Positions 15,892 to 25,553 of a stretch of 64,000 nucleotides of DNA are shown here, one piece after another. Below the pieces are notes generated by a model that made no database searches, had not been told where the DNA came from, and saw only the letters and a list, made by a program, of their open reading frames with translations. The position numbers and the translations under genes were made by a program. Position 1 is the first letter of the stretch. Every line of letters begins with the position of its first letter. Source of the DNA: Corynebacterium resistens DSM 45100 (lineage in GTDB: Bacteria > Actinomycetota > Actinomycetes > Mycobacteriales > Mycobacteriaceae). Location: assembly GCF_000177535.2 (NCBI RefSeq), contig NC_015673.1:1984001-2048000 (forward strand). Direction: 5' to 3'.

Positions 15892-18012
15892 CTACTCTTT
15901 TGGTTCGACGCCAGCCAGGACCTGCCCCGTGGTCACCTTGTCTCCCACGGCGACCTCGACGGTGACTTCTCCGGCGATCTCCGCCGTCAGGGTGTGTTCC
16001 ATCTTCATGGCTTCAATGACTACGACTGCTTGGCCTTCCTCGACTTCGCTGCCGGATTCCACTTCGACCGCGATGACGGTGCCGGGCATGGGGCTAGTGA
16101 TGCTGCCGCTTCCCGCGCCCGCTGCTGCTTCCAGCTGGGTGGCCTTGGTGATACGCGTCAGTTCGAAGGTTCCCTCTGGACCGGTGACGTATCCCGGCGC
16201 GGGGACGGTCCAGGTGGTGAACGCGCCTTCGTCCACGCTGATCTTGCGCGCTCGCTCTGCCCCAATGAGGTCCTGGACAACCACCGAATGCGTGTTATCT
16301 CCCACCGTCACCGTCCACGCGCTGGCACCGGCAGTGTTCTCGACTTTGGTTGACACTTGGTGGCCAGCGCCGGTTCCGGCAGCGTTATCGGCGCCGGATG
16401 TGTCCGCCGGTACGAGTTCAACTTCAAACACACCGTCGTCGCTGGTTTCATCCGTGAACAGCATGCGTATTGGCGCGCGACGTTCATTTCCGCGCCAGCC
16501 GTCACCTAACGTCCAGACCGTGGACAGGGTGCTGGCGCCACCTGCTACATGGTGCGACCCAGAGGATTCACTGGAACCTCTGACCTTATGGTTCTCGCGC
16601 CGCTCCACCTGTGCCAACACTGCACGGACGAATGCAGCGACTGGTGCGGTAGGGTCCGCATAGTCACCGACAATGCGATCCAGCAGTCCGGTATCCAGAT
16701 CACCGGCAATAACCTCGGGACGGGTCACGAGGAAGCGGTTGAAGTTGAGGTTGGTAACCACCCCTTCGACGACCGTCCTCCCTAGGGCCTGGTCTAGGCG
16801 GGCCAAAGCGGCTTCGCGATGATCTGCATATGTAATGACCTTGGCCAACATTGGGTCGTAATCAGAACCGATGATCTGGCCAGATCGGATACCCGAATCC
16901 ACGCGCACGCCTTCACCAGTGGGCCAGCTGAGTTCGCCGACAGTACCACCGGTGGGGAGGAATCCTGCGGCAGCATCCTCGGCGTAGACACGGGCTTCCA
17001 CAGCATGACCGTTGAGGCGAATCTGGTCCTGACGCAGCGGGATTTGCTCACCGCGCGCCACCCGGATCTGCCATTCCACTAGATCGACACCAGTCACCAG
17101 CTCCGTGACGGGGTGTTCGACCTGAAGGCGCGTGTTCATCTCCATGAAGAAGAACTTCTCGGGTTGCTTAGCAGAAACGATGAACTCCACGGTTCCCGCG
17201 CCGAGGTAGCCACACGCACGGGCAGCATCACAGGCCGCCTGGCCGATTTCGGCGCGCGTCTTTTCATCCAAGAGTGCAGACGGCGCTTCCTCGATCACCT
17301 TTTGATGGCGGCGCTGCAGGGAGCATTCGCGCTCCCCCAAGTGCACGACGTTCCCGTGGGAATCGGCGACAATCTGCACCTCGATGTGTCGCGGGGTATC
17401 CACGAAGTGTTCCATGAACAACGTGTCGTCGCCGAAAGAGCTCGCCGCTTCACGGCGCGCGGATTTCAACGCAGCGGGCAGCTTGTCGATCTCTTCTACC
17501 CGGTGCATACCCTTTCCACCACCACCGGCGGAAGGCTTGATGAGAACCGGGAACCCAATGTCCGGGGCTGCTGCGATGATGTCGTCATCACTGAGCCCGG
17601 GGCGTGAGATTCCCGGCACGGTCGGTACATCGCGGGATTCCACGGTGGCGCGGGCCGTAATCTTGTCGCCCATCTTTTCCATAGCGCTGGCAGGCGGCCC
17701 GATGAAGGTGATGCCCTCTTTTTCACAACGCGCTGCGAATTCCGCGTTTTCAGACAGAAAGCCGTAGCCAGGATGAATGGCTTGCGCTCCTGCGCTGTGA
17801 GCTGCAGCGATGACCTTATCGATGTTGAGGTAAGACTCTGAGGCAGCCGCTGGTCCGATGTGAACCGCCTTGTCGGCTGCGAGAACGTGCGGGGCAGCGG
17901 CGTCGGCGTCGGAATAAATAGCGACAGCCTGCAACCCCATGGCGTGAACGGTGCGAATAACCCGCACGGCGATTTCGCCGCGATTGGCGATGAGAACAGT
18001 GTTAAAAGTCAT
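15892..18012 (-). CDS. acyl-CoA carboxylase alpha chain: biotin carboxylase plus BCCP (AccA1-like)
   Basis: About 706 residues. The N-terminal biotin carboxylase part has VLIANRGEIAVRVIRT, the ATP-grasp loop PVLIKPSAGGGGKGMHRV, EHFVDTPRHIEVQIV and MNTRLQVEHPVTE. A linker domain of low conservation follows. The C-terminal biotinyl domain ends with VVVIEAMKMEHTL, the biotin lysine being about residue 670. The ATG at 18012 (GGAG upstream) is used rather than a longer frame from 18060. With AccD1 it should carboxylate methylcrotonyl-CoA in leucine degradation, as shown for mycobacterial AccA1-AccD1. Confidence 0.93.
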   Translation of the reverse strand: MTFNTVLIANRGEIAVRVIRTVHAMGLQAVAIYSDADAAAPHVLAADKAVHIGPAAASESYLNIDKVIAAAHSAGAQAIHPGYGFLSENAEFAARCEKEGITFIGPPASAMEKMGDKITARATVESRDVPTVPGISRPGLSDDDIIAAAPDIGFPVLIKPSAGGGGKGMHRVEEIDKLPAALKSARREAASSFGDDTLFMEHFVDTPRHIEVQIVADSHGNVVHLGERECSLQRRHQKVIEEAPSALLDEKTRAEIGQAACDAARACGYLGAGTVEFIVSAKQPEKFFFMEMNTRLQVEHPVTELVTGVDLVEWQIRVARGEQIPLRQDQIRLNGHAVEARVYAEDAAAGFLPTGGTVGELSWPTGEGVRVDSGIRSGQIIGSDYDPMLAKVITYADHREAALARLDQALGRTVVEGVVTNLNFNRFLVTRPEVIAGDLDTGLLDRIVGDYADPTAPVAAFVRAVLAQVERRENHKVRGSSESSGSHHVAGGASTLSTVWTLGDGWRGNERRAPIRMLFTDETSDDGVFEVELVPADTSGADNAAGTGAGHQVSTKVENTAGASAWTVTVGDNTHSVVVQDLIGAERARKISVDEGAFTTWTVPAPGYVTGPEGTFELTRITKATQLEAAAGAGSGSITSPMPGTVIAVEVESGSEVEEGQAVVVIEAMKMEHTLTAEIAGEVTVEVAVGDKVTTGQVLAGVEPKE

Positions 18013-18031
18013 GATTGAAGTGCTCCTGTTC

Positions 18032-19606
18032 CTACATGCGGAAGACACCGAACTTGCCACGCTCGCCAGTAGGGGCTTGCGCGCAGATGTCCAGCGCCAT
18101 CGCGAGGGTGCGGCGGGTATCGGCAGGGTCGATCACGCCGTCATCCCATAGGCGGGCAGTGGAATACCAGCAGGTGGATTTCTCGTCGAACATCTCACGG
18201 ATGGGTTTTTCGAAGTCCTCTTGTTCCTGCTCAGACCATGTTCCACCCCGGCGTTCGATCTGAGCGCGCCGGACGGTGGATAGGGTCATTGCGGCCTGCG
18301 GGCCACCCATCACGGAAATGCGGGCATTGGGCCACATCCACAAGAAGCGCGGCGAGTAGGCGCGCCCACACATGGAGTAGTTTCCAGCTCCGAATGCGCC
18401 ACCGGTGACCACTGTGAGCTTCGGAACGGAGGCCGTGGCCACGGCGTTGACCATCTTTGCGCCGTGCTTTGCGATGCCACCTTCTTCGTATTGGCGGCCA
18501 ACCATGAAGCCGGTGGTGTTCTGCAGGAAGACGATGGGGATGCCGCGCTGTTCGCACAGTTCGATGAAATGCGCCCCCTTGACGGCAGCTTCCGCGAAGA
18601 TCACACCGTTGTTGGCGATGAAACCCACAGCATGGCCTTCCAGTCTGGCGAAAGCCGTGACGATGGAGGTGCCGTATTCCGCTTTGAATTCGTGGATGCT
18701 GTTTTCGTCCGCCAGGGTTTCGATGACGTCGTGCGCGTCGTAGGGGATCTTCGGGTCTGTCGGCACGATGTCGTAGAGGTCGGTTTGTGGCCGTGGGGCC
18801 GGCACGGGCACCTTCTTCAACCAGGGCGCTGGCTTGGATTCCGGCAGAGTGGCGATGATTTCTCGCATGCGCCGCAGGGCATCACTATCGTCCGACGCCA
18901 AATGGTCCGTGACACCGGAAATCCGGGAGTGCATGGCTCCACCACCGAGTTCTTCCGGGGTAACGTCCTCGCCCGTTGCGGCTTTCACCAGTGGTGGTCC
19001 GGCGAGGAAGATGGTGCCCTGGTTTTCAACGATGATGGATTCATCGCTCATGGCGGGGACATATGCGCCCCCTGCAGTGCAGGAGCCCATGACTGCCGAG
19101 AGCTGTGGGATACCCTTGGCGGACATATTGGCCTGGTTGAAAAAGATGCGCCCGAAGTGATCGCGATCCGGGAAAACCTCATCTTGGTTAAGCAGCATCG
19201 CGCCGCCGGAATCGACGAGGTAGACGCAAGGCAGATGATTAGTTTCGGCGATTTCTTGGGCGCGGAGGTGCTTCTTCACCGTCATTGGGTAGTAGGTCCC
19301 GCCAGAGACAGTGGCATCGTTAGCAGCAACCATGCAGAGGCGCCCTTCAATGAGACCAACGCCGGCGATGATGCCCGCCGCTGGGGCTTTGCCATCGTAC
19401 ATTCCCTCGGCGGCTAGTGGAGCTATCTCAAGAAACGGACTCCCTGGATCCAGCAAGTTATTAATGCGATCGCGGGGTAGCAGTTTGCCACGCGATACAT
19501 GCCGTTCGCGGGCTTTGTCCCCTCCCCCGCGTGCAGCGCGATTCAATCGGTCTCGAAGTTCAGCGACCAATTCGCGATGCAATGCAACACTTGAACGCGC
19601 CGTCAT
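18032..19606 (-). CDS. acyl-CoA carboxylase beta chain (carboxyltransferase, AccD1-like)
   Basis: About 524 residues with the two crotonase-like halves of carboxyltransferases. Visible are [40 protein letters not shown] for the oxyanion hole, and in the second half [14 protein letters not shown] plus [20 protein letters not shown]. The match to methylcrotonyl-CoA carboxylase beta subunits (inactive-site spacing SGGA) fits leucine degradation. GGGAAGGGAG lies before the ATG at 19606, which is why a GTG seven codons upstream is rejected. It is first in the catabolic operon, 172 bases after the tetR-like gene. Confidence 0.93.
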   Translation of the reverse strand: MTARSSVALHRELVAELRDRLNRAARGGGDKARERHVSRGKLLPRDRINNLLDPGSPFLEIAPLAAEGMYDGKAPAAGIIAGVGLIEGRLCMVAANDATVSGGTYYPMTVKKHLRAQEIAETNHLPCVYLVDSGGAMLLNQDEVFPDRDHFGRIFFNQANMSAKGIPQLSAVMGSCTAGGAYVPAMSDESIIVENQGTIFLAGPPLVKAATGEDVTPEELGGGAMHSRISGVTDHLASDDSDALRRMREIIATLPESKPAPWLKKVPVPAPRPQTDLYDIVPTDPKIPYDAHDVIETLADENSIHEFKAEYGTSIVTAFARLEGHAVGFIANNGVIFAEAAVKGAHFIELCEQRGIPIVFLQNTTGFMVGRQYEEGGIAKHGAKMVNAVATASVPKLTVVTGGAFGAGNYSMCGRAYSPRFLWMWPNARISVMGGPQAAMTLSTVRRAQIERRGGTWSEQEQEDFEKPIREMFDEKSTCWYSTARLWDDGVIDPADTRRTLAMALDICAQAPTGERGKFGVFRM

Positions 19607-19711
19607 CGGATGTCTCCCTTCCCACAACAGTTAGTGACAATTAACCGTTCCAATTAAGGGAAACACTAGTGTGCCCTAGCCCACATTTGTGCTCATATTT
19701 TGTTTTGCCTA
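19607..19711 (-). promoter_or_regulatory. promoter and possible operator region of the acyl-CoA cluster
   Basis: The gap between the TetR terminator and accD1 is where the cluster promoter must lie. It contains TTAGTGA (19631-19637) and two AATTAA copies; TTAGTGA also occurs at 20424-20430 upstream of the TetR gene. A shared heptamer is weak evidence for a common operator. Confidence 0.3.
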
Positions 19712-19756
19712 CAAAAAAGAATACTGCCACCCCCTTCCGGGGTAGATCCAGTGGCA
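19712..19756 (-). terminator. terminator after tetR-like gene
   Basis: On the minus strand GCCAC-N6-TACCCC-GGAA-GGGGGTGGC forms a hairpin followed by TATTCTTTTTT. It should separate the TetR transcript from the catabolic operon. Confidence 0.6.
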
Positions 19757-19778
19757 CCTACCAGCAACGAAAGCACAC

Positions 19779-20393
19779 CTAACGAATACGAACGAGCGCC
19801 CGGGCAGCAAGGGCCACTTGCCGTCGGAGTACAGATTTCCCAGCCCAGCGCGTGGTGTTCTGCGAAGAATTGATCATCCCGGTAACTAACTGAGCAGTAA
19901 TTTTCCCCGCCTCCCCCTTGAAAGACGGATCGAAAGCTGCCAAAGATTTTGCCCACAACGCTAGATAATGCCCCTGCGCTGCCCGCACTTTTTCACGGCC
20001 TTCATCAGCTAGGCGAAACAATTCGCGCTGGTGAAGCCGGATGAGTTCCGGCTGGCTTAGCGCGAAGTCAATATGGAAATCCAGCAGGGTCTCTAGTTGA
20101 TCACGTGGATCATCAACCCCATCGAGCAGTTTCTTGGCTTCCTTCAAAAGATGCTCCGAGATGCCAGTAAGCAACTCGTTGAGGATTTCCTCCTTGCCCG
20201 AAAAGTGCCTATACACTGCGGGGCCACTGACACCTACCGCCTCCCCGAGGTCTTCCAGACGCATGTCGTGATACCCCTTCACGCTCATGATGTCGGCGGC
20301 AGCACGCAACATCTGCACACGGCGCGTTTTCTTTGCGGCCACGCGCGGCGATTCATCTTCAACATTAGGCAGGGGCGGAAAGGTACAACTCAT
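19779..20393 (-). CDS. TetR family transcriptional regulator
   Basis: About 204 residues. An N-terminal helix-turn-helix is plain: RVQMLRAAADIMSVKGYHDM, then RLEDLGEAVGVSGPAVYRHF with the recognition helix ending YRHFSGKEEIL. The C-terminal ligand domain is not assignable by eye. Position matches M. tuberculosis Rv2506 next to the leucine cluster, so it probably represses the acyl-CoA genes and responds to an acyl-CoA. The ATG at 20393 is chosen; a TTG 6 codons upstream exists. An inverted repeat ACTAA-TT-TTAGT lies at 20417-20428 just upstream and could be its own operator. Confidence 0.87.
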   Translation of the reverse strand: MSCTFPPLPNVEDESPRVAAKKTRRVQMLRAAADIMSVKGYHDMRLEDLGEAVGVSGPAVYRHFSGKEEILNELLTGISEHLLKEAKKLLDGVDDPRDQLETLLDFHIDFALSQPELIRLHQRELFRLADEGREKVRAAQGHYLALWAKSLAAFDPSFKGEAGKITAQLVTGMINSSQNTTRWAGKSVLRRQVALAARALVRIR

Positions 20394-20416
20394 GCCGTCA
20401 ATTAAACACAAGCTTG

Positions 20417-20428
20417 ACTAATTTTAGT
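20417..20428. promoter_or_regulatory. inverted repeat ACTAA-N2-TTAGT upstream of TetR gene
   Basis: A 12-bp perfect palindromic element about 24 bases before the TetR start, where autoregulation usually occurs. Its use as the TetR operator is inferred from position only. Confidence 0.35.
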
Positions 20429-20565
20429 GAATTTCGCCTAACTGAATCCTGCAGGCAGGTTTAAGACACGAGACTCATTGGCAACAGCAACAGGTCAAAA
20501 CATCTTACCCGCCAGCATCAATTCACCCCCGAAGGCGATGACATCTTCCGGCCCCGGAATGCCGT

Positions 20566-22155
20566 TTAGTGGGCGAAGTGGCGTTCCCCGGTCAGGTACA
20601 TCGTGACACCGGCCTTGTTGGCGGCCTCGATGACCTCGGCGTCGCGAACAGACCCACCTGGCTGTACCACCGCGCGCACGCCTGCGTTGGCCAACACCTC
20701 GAAACCGTCGGCGAAGGGGAAGAACGCATCGGAAGCAGCAACGGCCCCGCGAGCACGCTCTTCGTCGCCCGCCAGGCTATTGGCGCGCTCTACTGCCAGC
20801 TTGGCTGCGTCCACGCGGTTGACCTGTCCCATACCGACGCCCACGGTAGCCCCATCCTTAGCCAGCAAGATGGCGTTGGACTTCACAGCACGGACGGAAC
20901 GCCACGCGAAAACCAACTCTGCGAGAGTCTTTTCATCTGCAGCTTCACCGGCCGCGAGAGTCCAATTGGCAGGGTCATCGCCCTTGGCATCGATGATGTC
21001 ACGCTGCTGCACCAAAACGCCACCAGAGATCTGACGGTGCTCGACTGCTGCGCGCTCGTCCGGCTTTGGCGCCTCCGCTTGCAGGATGCGGATGTTCTTC
21101 TTTTGGCTCAGTACCTCAACTGCGCCATCCTCGTAGGAAGGAGCGATGATTACCTCGGTGAAGATTTCTGCGACTTGCTTTGCCATTTCGACCGTGACCT
21201 CGCGGTTAGCGGCGATCACACCACCGAAGGCACTCATTGGGTCACATGCGTGCGCCTGGCGGTGAGCAGTGGCAATGGACTCATCAGACACGGCGATGCC
21301 ACATGGGTTTGCGTGCTTGATGATGGCCACGGCTGGGCGCTCGTGATCCCAGGCAGCGCGCCACGCGGCATCGGAATCCGTGTAGTTGTTGTAGCTCATC
21401 TCCTTGCCGTGGAACTGCTTCGCACCTGCGAGGCCACCGCCGTTGGAGTACAGAGCCGCAGCCTGGTGCGGGTTCTCACCGTAGCGCAGCACGTTAGCGC
21501 GCTCGTAGGTCTCGCCGATCCACTCGGGGAATTGGGAATCGCCTTCGGCGCCTTCCGAATCGACATGCTCACCCAGCCAGGAAGCAACCGCTACATCGTA
21601 TGCAGCCGTGTGACGGAACGCTGCTAGGGCCAGCTTGGTGCGCTCAGCACGGCTGAAACCACCTTCGCGGGCAGCGACGATAACGTCGCCGTAACGGGCA
21701 GGATCCACGACGACTGCAACTGATGGGTGGTTCTTCGCCGCAGCGCGAACCATGGATGGACCACCAATATCGATCTGTTCCACACAAGCATCAAAATCGG
21801 CACCGGAAGCGACCGTGTCGCTGAACGGGTAAAGGTTGACAACAACGAGCTCGAAGGCCTCCACGTCCAAGTCCTCGAGCTGCTGCAGATGATCGGACTT
21901 GCGGGTATCGGCCAGGATGCCAGCGTGCACGCGCGGGTGCAGCGTCTTCACACGCCCCTCGAGCACTTCTGGGAATCCGGTCAGCTGCTCAACCTCAGTG
22001 ACTGGCACGCCTGCATCGGCAATCTTCTTCGCAGTGGAGCCGGTGGAAACGATGCTTACTCCCGCGTCGTGCAGACCCTTGGCTAGCTCCTCCAGCCCAG
22101 TCTTGTCATACACACTAATCAGCGCACGGCGGATAGCCTTCTTGTCCTCAGTCAT
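20566..22155 (-). CDS. purH: bifunctional AICAR formyltransferase/IMP cyclohydrolase
   Basis: A 529-residue bifunctional enzyme for the last two steps of IMP synthesis. The N-terminal cyclohydrolase (MGS-like) part has [28 protein letters not shown] and [15 protein letters not shown]. The C-terminal transformylase part has [26 protein letters not shown] with the catalytic Lys-His, and [10 protein letters not shown]. It follows purN by 2 bases, so the two are co-translated. A 154-base gap separates it from the TetR gene downstream. Confidence 0.96.
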   Translation of the reverse strand: MTEDKKAIRRALISVYDKTGLEELAKGLHDAGVSIVSTGSTAKKIADAGVPVTEVEQLTGFPEVLEGRVKTLHPRVHAGILADTRKSDHLQQLEDLDVEAFELVVVNLYPFSDTVASGADFDACVEQIDIGGPSMVRAAAKNHPSVAVVVDPARYGDVIVAAREGGFSRAERTKLALAAFRHTAAYDVAVASWLGEHVDSEGAEGDSQFPEWIGETYERANVLRYGENPHQAAALYSNGGGLAGAKQFHGKEMSYNNYTDSDAAWRAAWDHERPAVAIIKHANPCGIAVSDESIATAHRQAHACDPMSAFGGVIAANREVTVEMAKQVAEIFTEVIIAPSYEDGAVEVLSQKKNIRILQAEAPKPDERAAVEHRQISGGVLVQQRDIIDAKGDDPANWTLAAGEAADEKTLAELVFAWRSVRAVKSNAILLAKDGATVGVGMGQVNRVDAAKLAVERANSLAGDEERARGAVAASDAFFPFADGFEVLANAGVRAVVQPGGSVRDAEVIEAANKAGVTMYLTGERHFAH

Positions 22156-22157
22156 CG

Positions 22158-22751
22158 CTACGAGATCCTGGCCTTTCGTCCCTCGATTGTCAGTCCGTGG
22201 CGTGCAATACGGTGCAACACGTCCACGAGGAGCTCTCGCTCCACTTTTTTGATGTTCTCATGCAAAGTTTCAACAGTGTCTTCGTCACGCACCTCCACCG
22301 CTTGCTGGGCGATGATCGGACCCGTGTCGACTCCACTGTCCACAACATGAACTGTAGACCCAGTAACGCACACACCGTAATTCAAAGCGTCCTCGACCGC
22401 ATGCGCACCTGGGAATGCCGGCAACAGGGCGGGATGGGTGTTGATGATCTTGCCTTCGAAGTGCCGTACAGTTTCTTCCCCGATGATACGCATGAAACCT
22501 GCACTGACCACGAGGTCTGGAGCATACTCATCGATCTTGGCCGTCAGATCTGCATTCCACTGTCCACGATCCGTGCGCCCTGGCGCATAGTCCACACGAA
22601 ACGGCATGATCCCCGCACGTTCTGCCCGTTGCAATGCTTCACATTCCCGATCCGCCCCCACCGCTGCGATATTCACGAGCTCCGGATCAACATTATCGAT
22701 AACGCTCTGCAGCAGCGTTCCTGAACCTGAGGCCAGCACTACAATCTTCAT
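22158..22751 (-). CDS. purN: phosphoribosylglycinamide formyltransferase
   Basis: A 197-residue GAR transformylase using 10-formyl-THF. It starts [19 protein letters not shown] with the phosphate-binding GSGT loop, and has the catalytic block [26 protein letters not shown] and [14 protein letters not shown] (Asn, His, Asp). It sits between the perM-like gene (3 bases) and purH (2 bases) in one operon, the same order as M. tuberculosis Rv0955-Rv0957. Confidence 0.96.
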   Translation of the reverse strand: MKIVVLASGSGTLLQSVIDNVDPELVNIAAVGADRECEALQRAERAGIMPFRVDYAPGRTDRGQWNADLTAKIDEYAPDLVVSAGFMRIIGEETVRHFEGKIINTHPALLPAFPGAHAVEDALNYGVCVTGSTVHVVDSGVDTGPIIAQQAVEVRDEDTVETLHENIKKVERELLVDVLHRIARHGLTIEGRKARIS

Positions 22752-22754
22752 CTT

Positions 22755-24374
22755 TTAGTTCTCCTCATTATCTTCTGCACCCTTAGGTTCCGTGCTCTTG
22801 GATTCCGGTTTTTCTGGATCTTGTTCTCGGTCCCCTGCTGCCTTTCCCCCATCTTGGACCTCTTGATCTACGTGCTCGTCCTTAGCAAGTTTCTTTGCCG
22901 TTCCAGGTTGTTTCGTCTCAGCCTTCGAATCGTTCACTACTCGGTCACTCGACATACCCTTTTCTTCGCGAGATCGCTTACTAGCGGACTGCTCGGTGGT
23001 ATCGCCTGCACCTTCTTTTTCGTCCGACGCCGCCTTGTCCCGAGAACGCGGCGTGGCGTCAGTTATATCTTCAACAACCCGAGAACCTGCACGGGCGGCC
23101 CACAGCATCATGACGAGCGCCGGCACGATAAGCCAAGCAGCAGCCTCCAGTGCGAACATCCACGGAATCGCCCCGGTCAGCCCGAACAACCCCAGTTCGC
23201 CACCCGCCAGCCAGCACAGGCAGAATGCGATGAAAGCGACAGCCACCCCTGCTGTGAGAGCCAGATACGCCGGTGCTTCCACATACCCTCGCTGCTGCAT
23301 ATAGCGATAGACCACAGCTACGGCAACCACAGCTGGGATAGCCATCGCTACAGGGCCAAAAGACAATTCGTGATTCGGGATAGCGGCAGCGATGGGCACC
23401 GGAGGGAGGTTGACGTTGTTTGCGGCAAAAAGTGAGAAGACACCACGGCCGATCTGAAATTCCCCACCCATAAGCACTGCGGCAGAAGCTACGGCCAAGT
23501 TGGGTAGGTAGAGCAGACTGAGCAATGTCAGGCCAACGGCTCCCATGGCATCCGTGGTGATGTCATAAGTACTCCGCAGAGCGTTGAAATTCGCAAACAT
23601 AGAAATCAGCGCGACCACTAACCCTGCCGCGCACATCCACATCAGGAACTGCCGCGCCAACCGGAATGCCTCCACGGGCCACGTAGGGAGACCACGGCGA
23701 AGTAGGAGCGCTCGCCACACTCGGGCCCCCATGCCCATCACAATGGCAGCACCATTTACTAATACAGTGGACAGAACCGCCACCAGAAAATTCGGTGGCT
23801 GCACGCTATACACTTTGGAGGCATCCCAGAGCATCAACCAAGCAATGCAGGTAATGATTATGGGGACAACGAGCCCCACGGTAGTAAAAACACGTAACCC
23901 TCTAATGCTGACCGCATTACCCAGCGCATTTTTAACCCTGCGGGAGTGCACCCAAACTATAAGCAACGCGGGTAGTAAGGGAGCGAATCCTAAGGTTACT
24001 CCGCTCATGTGGACTGGTGCGAGATTAACCTGCAGCCATAACCCGGCGATTGTCGCAGGCACAACTCCAAAGCCGGCCCCAATTCCTATGATCACGGCGA
24101 TCGCAATGACTATAGCCAGTGTTACCGCGTGGTTGAGCCCAACTACGGGCGCAAAGCGACGCAGGTGCGGTCGCCACTGCCGCATTTTCGCGTCGAAGGC
24201 TGACCGCGGTGCGCGTTCTGGCTTTGCGGGGCGGCGCGTTGTGCTCGTCGACCGCGAGGACGCCACGAACCTTTCGCTAGCTCGAGACGTAGGCCTGCGC
24301 CTCCTTGGATTCGTTTGCTCAGTCACCCGTCCTATTGTGCCTTCCACTCCCGCCGGGTTGTTGAACTGACTCAC
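22755..24374 (-). CDS. perM: DUF6350 integral membrane protein, PerM-like
   Basis: A 539-residue polytopic membrane protein with roughly nine hydrophobic helices between residues 80 and 420, basic N-terminus (RRRRPTSRASERF) and a charged, Lys/Glu/Asp-rich C-terminal tail of about 100 residues. M. tuberculosis PerM (Rv0955), which supports cell division and persistence, has the same position directly before purN and purH, so orthology is inferred from order plus topology. The GTG at 24374 is used; a GTG 16 codons later (24326) is an alternative start. The gene seems to lead the purN-purH operon. Confidence 0.8.
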   Translation of the reverse strand: MSQFNNPAGVEGTIGRVTEQTNPRRRRPTSRASERFVASSRSTSTTRRPAKPERAPRSAFDAKMRQWRPHLRRFAPVVGLNHAVTLAIVIAIAVIIGIGAGFGVVPATIAGLWLQVNLAPVHMSGVTLGFAPLLPALLIVWVHSRRVKNALGNAVSIRGLRVFTTVGLVVPIIITCIAWLMLWDASKVYSVQPPNFLVAVLSTVLVNGAAIVMGMGARVWRALLLRRGLPTWPVEAFRLARQFLMWMCAAGLVVALISMFANFNALRSTYDITTDAMGAVGLTLLSLLYLPNLAVASAAVLMGGEFQIGRGVFSLFAANNVNLPPVPIAAAIPNHELSFGPVAMAIPAVVAVAVVYRYMQQRGYVEAPAYLALTAGVAVAFIAFCLCWLAGGELGLFGLTGAIPWMFALEAAAWLIVPALVMMLWAARAGSRVVEDITDATPRSRDKAASDEKEGAGDTTEQSASKRSREEKGMSSDRVVNDSKAETKQPGTAKKLAKDEHVDQEVQDGGKAAGDREQDPEKPESKSTEPKGAEDNEEN

Positions 24375-24678
24375 CTCAAACCCTCAAGGTGTCATTGAGG
24401 GCAAAGAAAAATTTTTCTCACCCGCACAAACCCAAGAAATTACTAAATGAATCAGCTAAAAAATGCCCGCAACTGCGCAAACACCCTACGCAAAAACTTA
24501 AAGCAAGCGTACCCTTACCCCCACATCGATACCGAAACGTTATTTTTTGCCGAAATGGCTTGCTCAACGACCTTTAGAGCATTAATGTTACGACTCGTTG
24601 ATAACAAAGTGGTTACAATCTGACCCACTTATGTAACGAAGCTGTACCCCACATCCGATATCAAAGAGGTTAAACAAC
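24375..24678. promoter_or_regulatory. AT-rich divergent region between perM-like gene and M23 peptidase
   Basis: These 304 bases hold no gene and are markedly AT-rich relative to neighbours. Near the perM start is a hairpin CCCTCAA-N7-TTGAGGG (24381-24401), then the perfect palindrome AGAAAAATTTTTCT (24405-24418). Before the peptidase gene lies a -10 candidate TACAAT (24614-24619) and three GTTAC/GTAAC pentamers at 24587, 24612 and 24633. These pentamers resemble MtrA-type half sites, but the match is loose. Confidence 0.5.
24614..24619 (+). promoter_or_regulatory. -10 element TACAAT before M23 peptidase gene
   Basis: TACAAT lies 60 bases before the GTG start, giving a leader of about 50 bases with an AGAGG ribosome binding site near its end. 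No good -35 match is seen, which is common in corynebacterial promoters. Confidence 0.45.
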
Positions 24679-25422
24679 GTGCGTAGCTCCTTGGATGCCC
24701 GCCCAGTCGGTGCACACCGCAAGGTTGATAACAGCGCTAAGCGCCGTGTCGCCATGGTCGCCGTAGCAGCCTCTGCAGTCACCTCCGCAGGTGCTGCAGG
24801 CGCGACCGCTGGTGCTCAGCAGTCCTCCGAGAAGAAGGACATTGCACTGGCTACGGATACCACCGTTCTCGCGCAGAACGATTCCACAGCAGTGGGCAGC
24901 CTCGGCGCTGATTCCGATGCACCTCAGATCCTGGAGGTTGCACAGGACAAGCAAATCTCTGGCCTGAGCAGTCAGCTGGACTCCGCACTGCGCTACACGC
25001 AGCAGCGCATGGCTGCGGACGCAGCCGCTCGCGCACCAAAGGTCGCGAAGCCTGCGGAAGGATCCCTCACTTCTCCTTTCGGTCCTCGTTGGGGCACGAT
25101 GCACAACGGCGTGGACATTGCGAACGCCATCGGCACCCCGATCCTCGCAGTTGAGGATGGCACCGTGATCGATTCCGGCCCAGCTTCCGGTTTCGGTAAC
25201 TGGATTCGCATCAAGCACGAAGACGGCACCATCACCGTTTACGGCCACATGTCCACCTTGGACGTCAAGGTTGGCGAAACCGTCAAGGCCGGTCAGAAGA
25301 TCGCCGGCATGGGCAGCGAAGGCTTCTCCACTGGTTCCCACCTGCACTTCGAGGTTCACCCTAACGGCGGTGGCCCAATTGATCCACAGCCTTGGTTGGC
25401 TCAGCGCGGCATCAACCTCTAA
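24679..25422 (+). CDS. secreted M23 family metallopeptidase
   Basis: A 247-residue exported zinc endopeptidase, probably acting on peptidoglycan cross-bridges. It has a twin-charged N-terminus, a signal peptide (RRVAMVAVAASAVTSAGAAG ATAGA), a linker with coiled-coil tendency (QISGLSSQLDSALRYTQQRM) and the lysostaphin-type domain. Zinc ligands are His and Asp in MHNGVDIAN (HxxxD) and His in GSHLHFEVH; GSLTSPFGPRWG is the usual domain start. The GTG start follows AGAGG. M. tuberculosis Rv0950c lies in the same place next to uvrD1. Confidence 0.93.
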   Translation: MRSSLDARPVGAHRKVDNSAKRRVAMVAVAASAVTSAGAAGATAGAQQSSEKKDIALATDTTVLAQNDSTAVGSLGADSDAPQILEVAQDKQISGLSSQLDSALRYTQQRMAADAAARAPKVAKPAEGSLTSPFGPRWGTMHNGVDIANAIGTPILAVEDGTVIDSGPASGFGNWIRIKHEDGTITVYGHMSTLDVKVGETVKAGQKIAGMGSEGFSTGSHLHFEVHPNGGGPIDPQPWLAQRGINL

Positions 25423-25459
25423 AGCTTCAGCTACTCGTTAGGTACCCGATTGGGTACAC

Positions 25460-25501
25460 AAAGGGCGGCCACACTGCACGATTGCGGTGTGACCGCCCTT
25501 T
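25460..25501. terminator. bidirectional terminator between M23 gene and pcrA
   Basis: AAAGGGCGG...CCGCCCTTT forms a 9-bp stem with an inner CACAC/GTGTG helix, in the gap between the convergent peptidase and pcrA genes. Both arms end in A/T triplets, so it can serve both strands. Confidence 0.75.
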
Positions 25502-25511
25502 CGCGAACAGG

Positions 25512-25553
25512 TATCAGAGCTTTTCCATGGGCTATCAGAGCTTTTCCATGGGC
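25512..25553. repeat. 21-bp tandem duplication at the pcrA stop codon
   Basis: The sequence TATCAGAGCTTTTCCATGGGC occurs twice in direct succession (25512-25532 and 25533-25553). The second copy encodes the last residues and stop of PcrA; the first is an untranslated duplicate beyond the stop. Confidence 0.95.

Noticed and set aside
18464..19417. 317-residue plus-strand frame inside accD1
   Set aside because: Antisense to a carboxyltransferase with all motifs; no ribosome binding site or domain.
20569..21627. 352-residue plus-strand frame inside purH
   Set aside because: Mirror frame of purH codon use, no recognisable motif.
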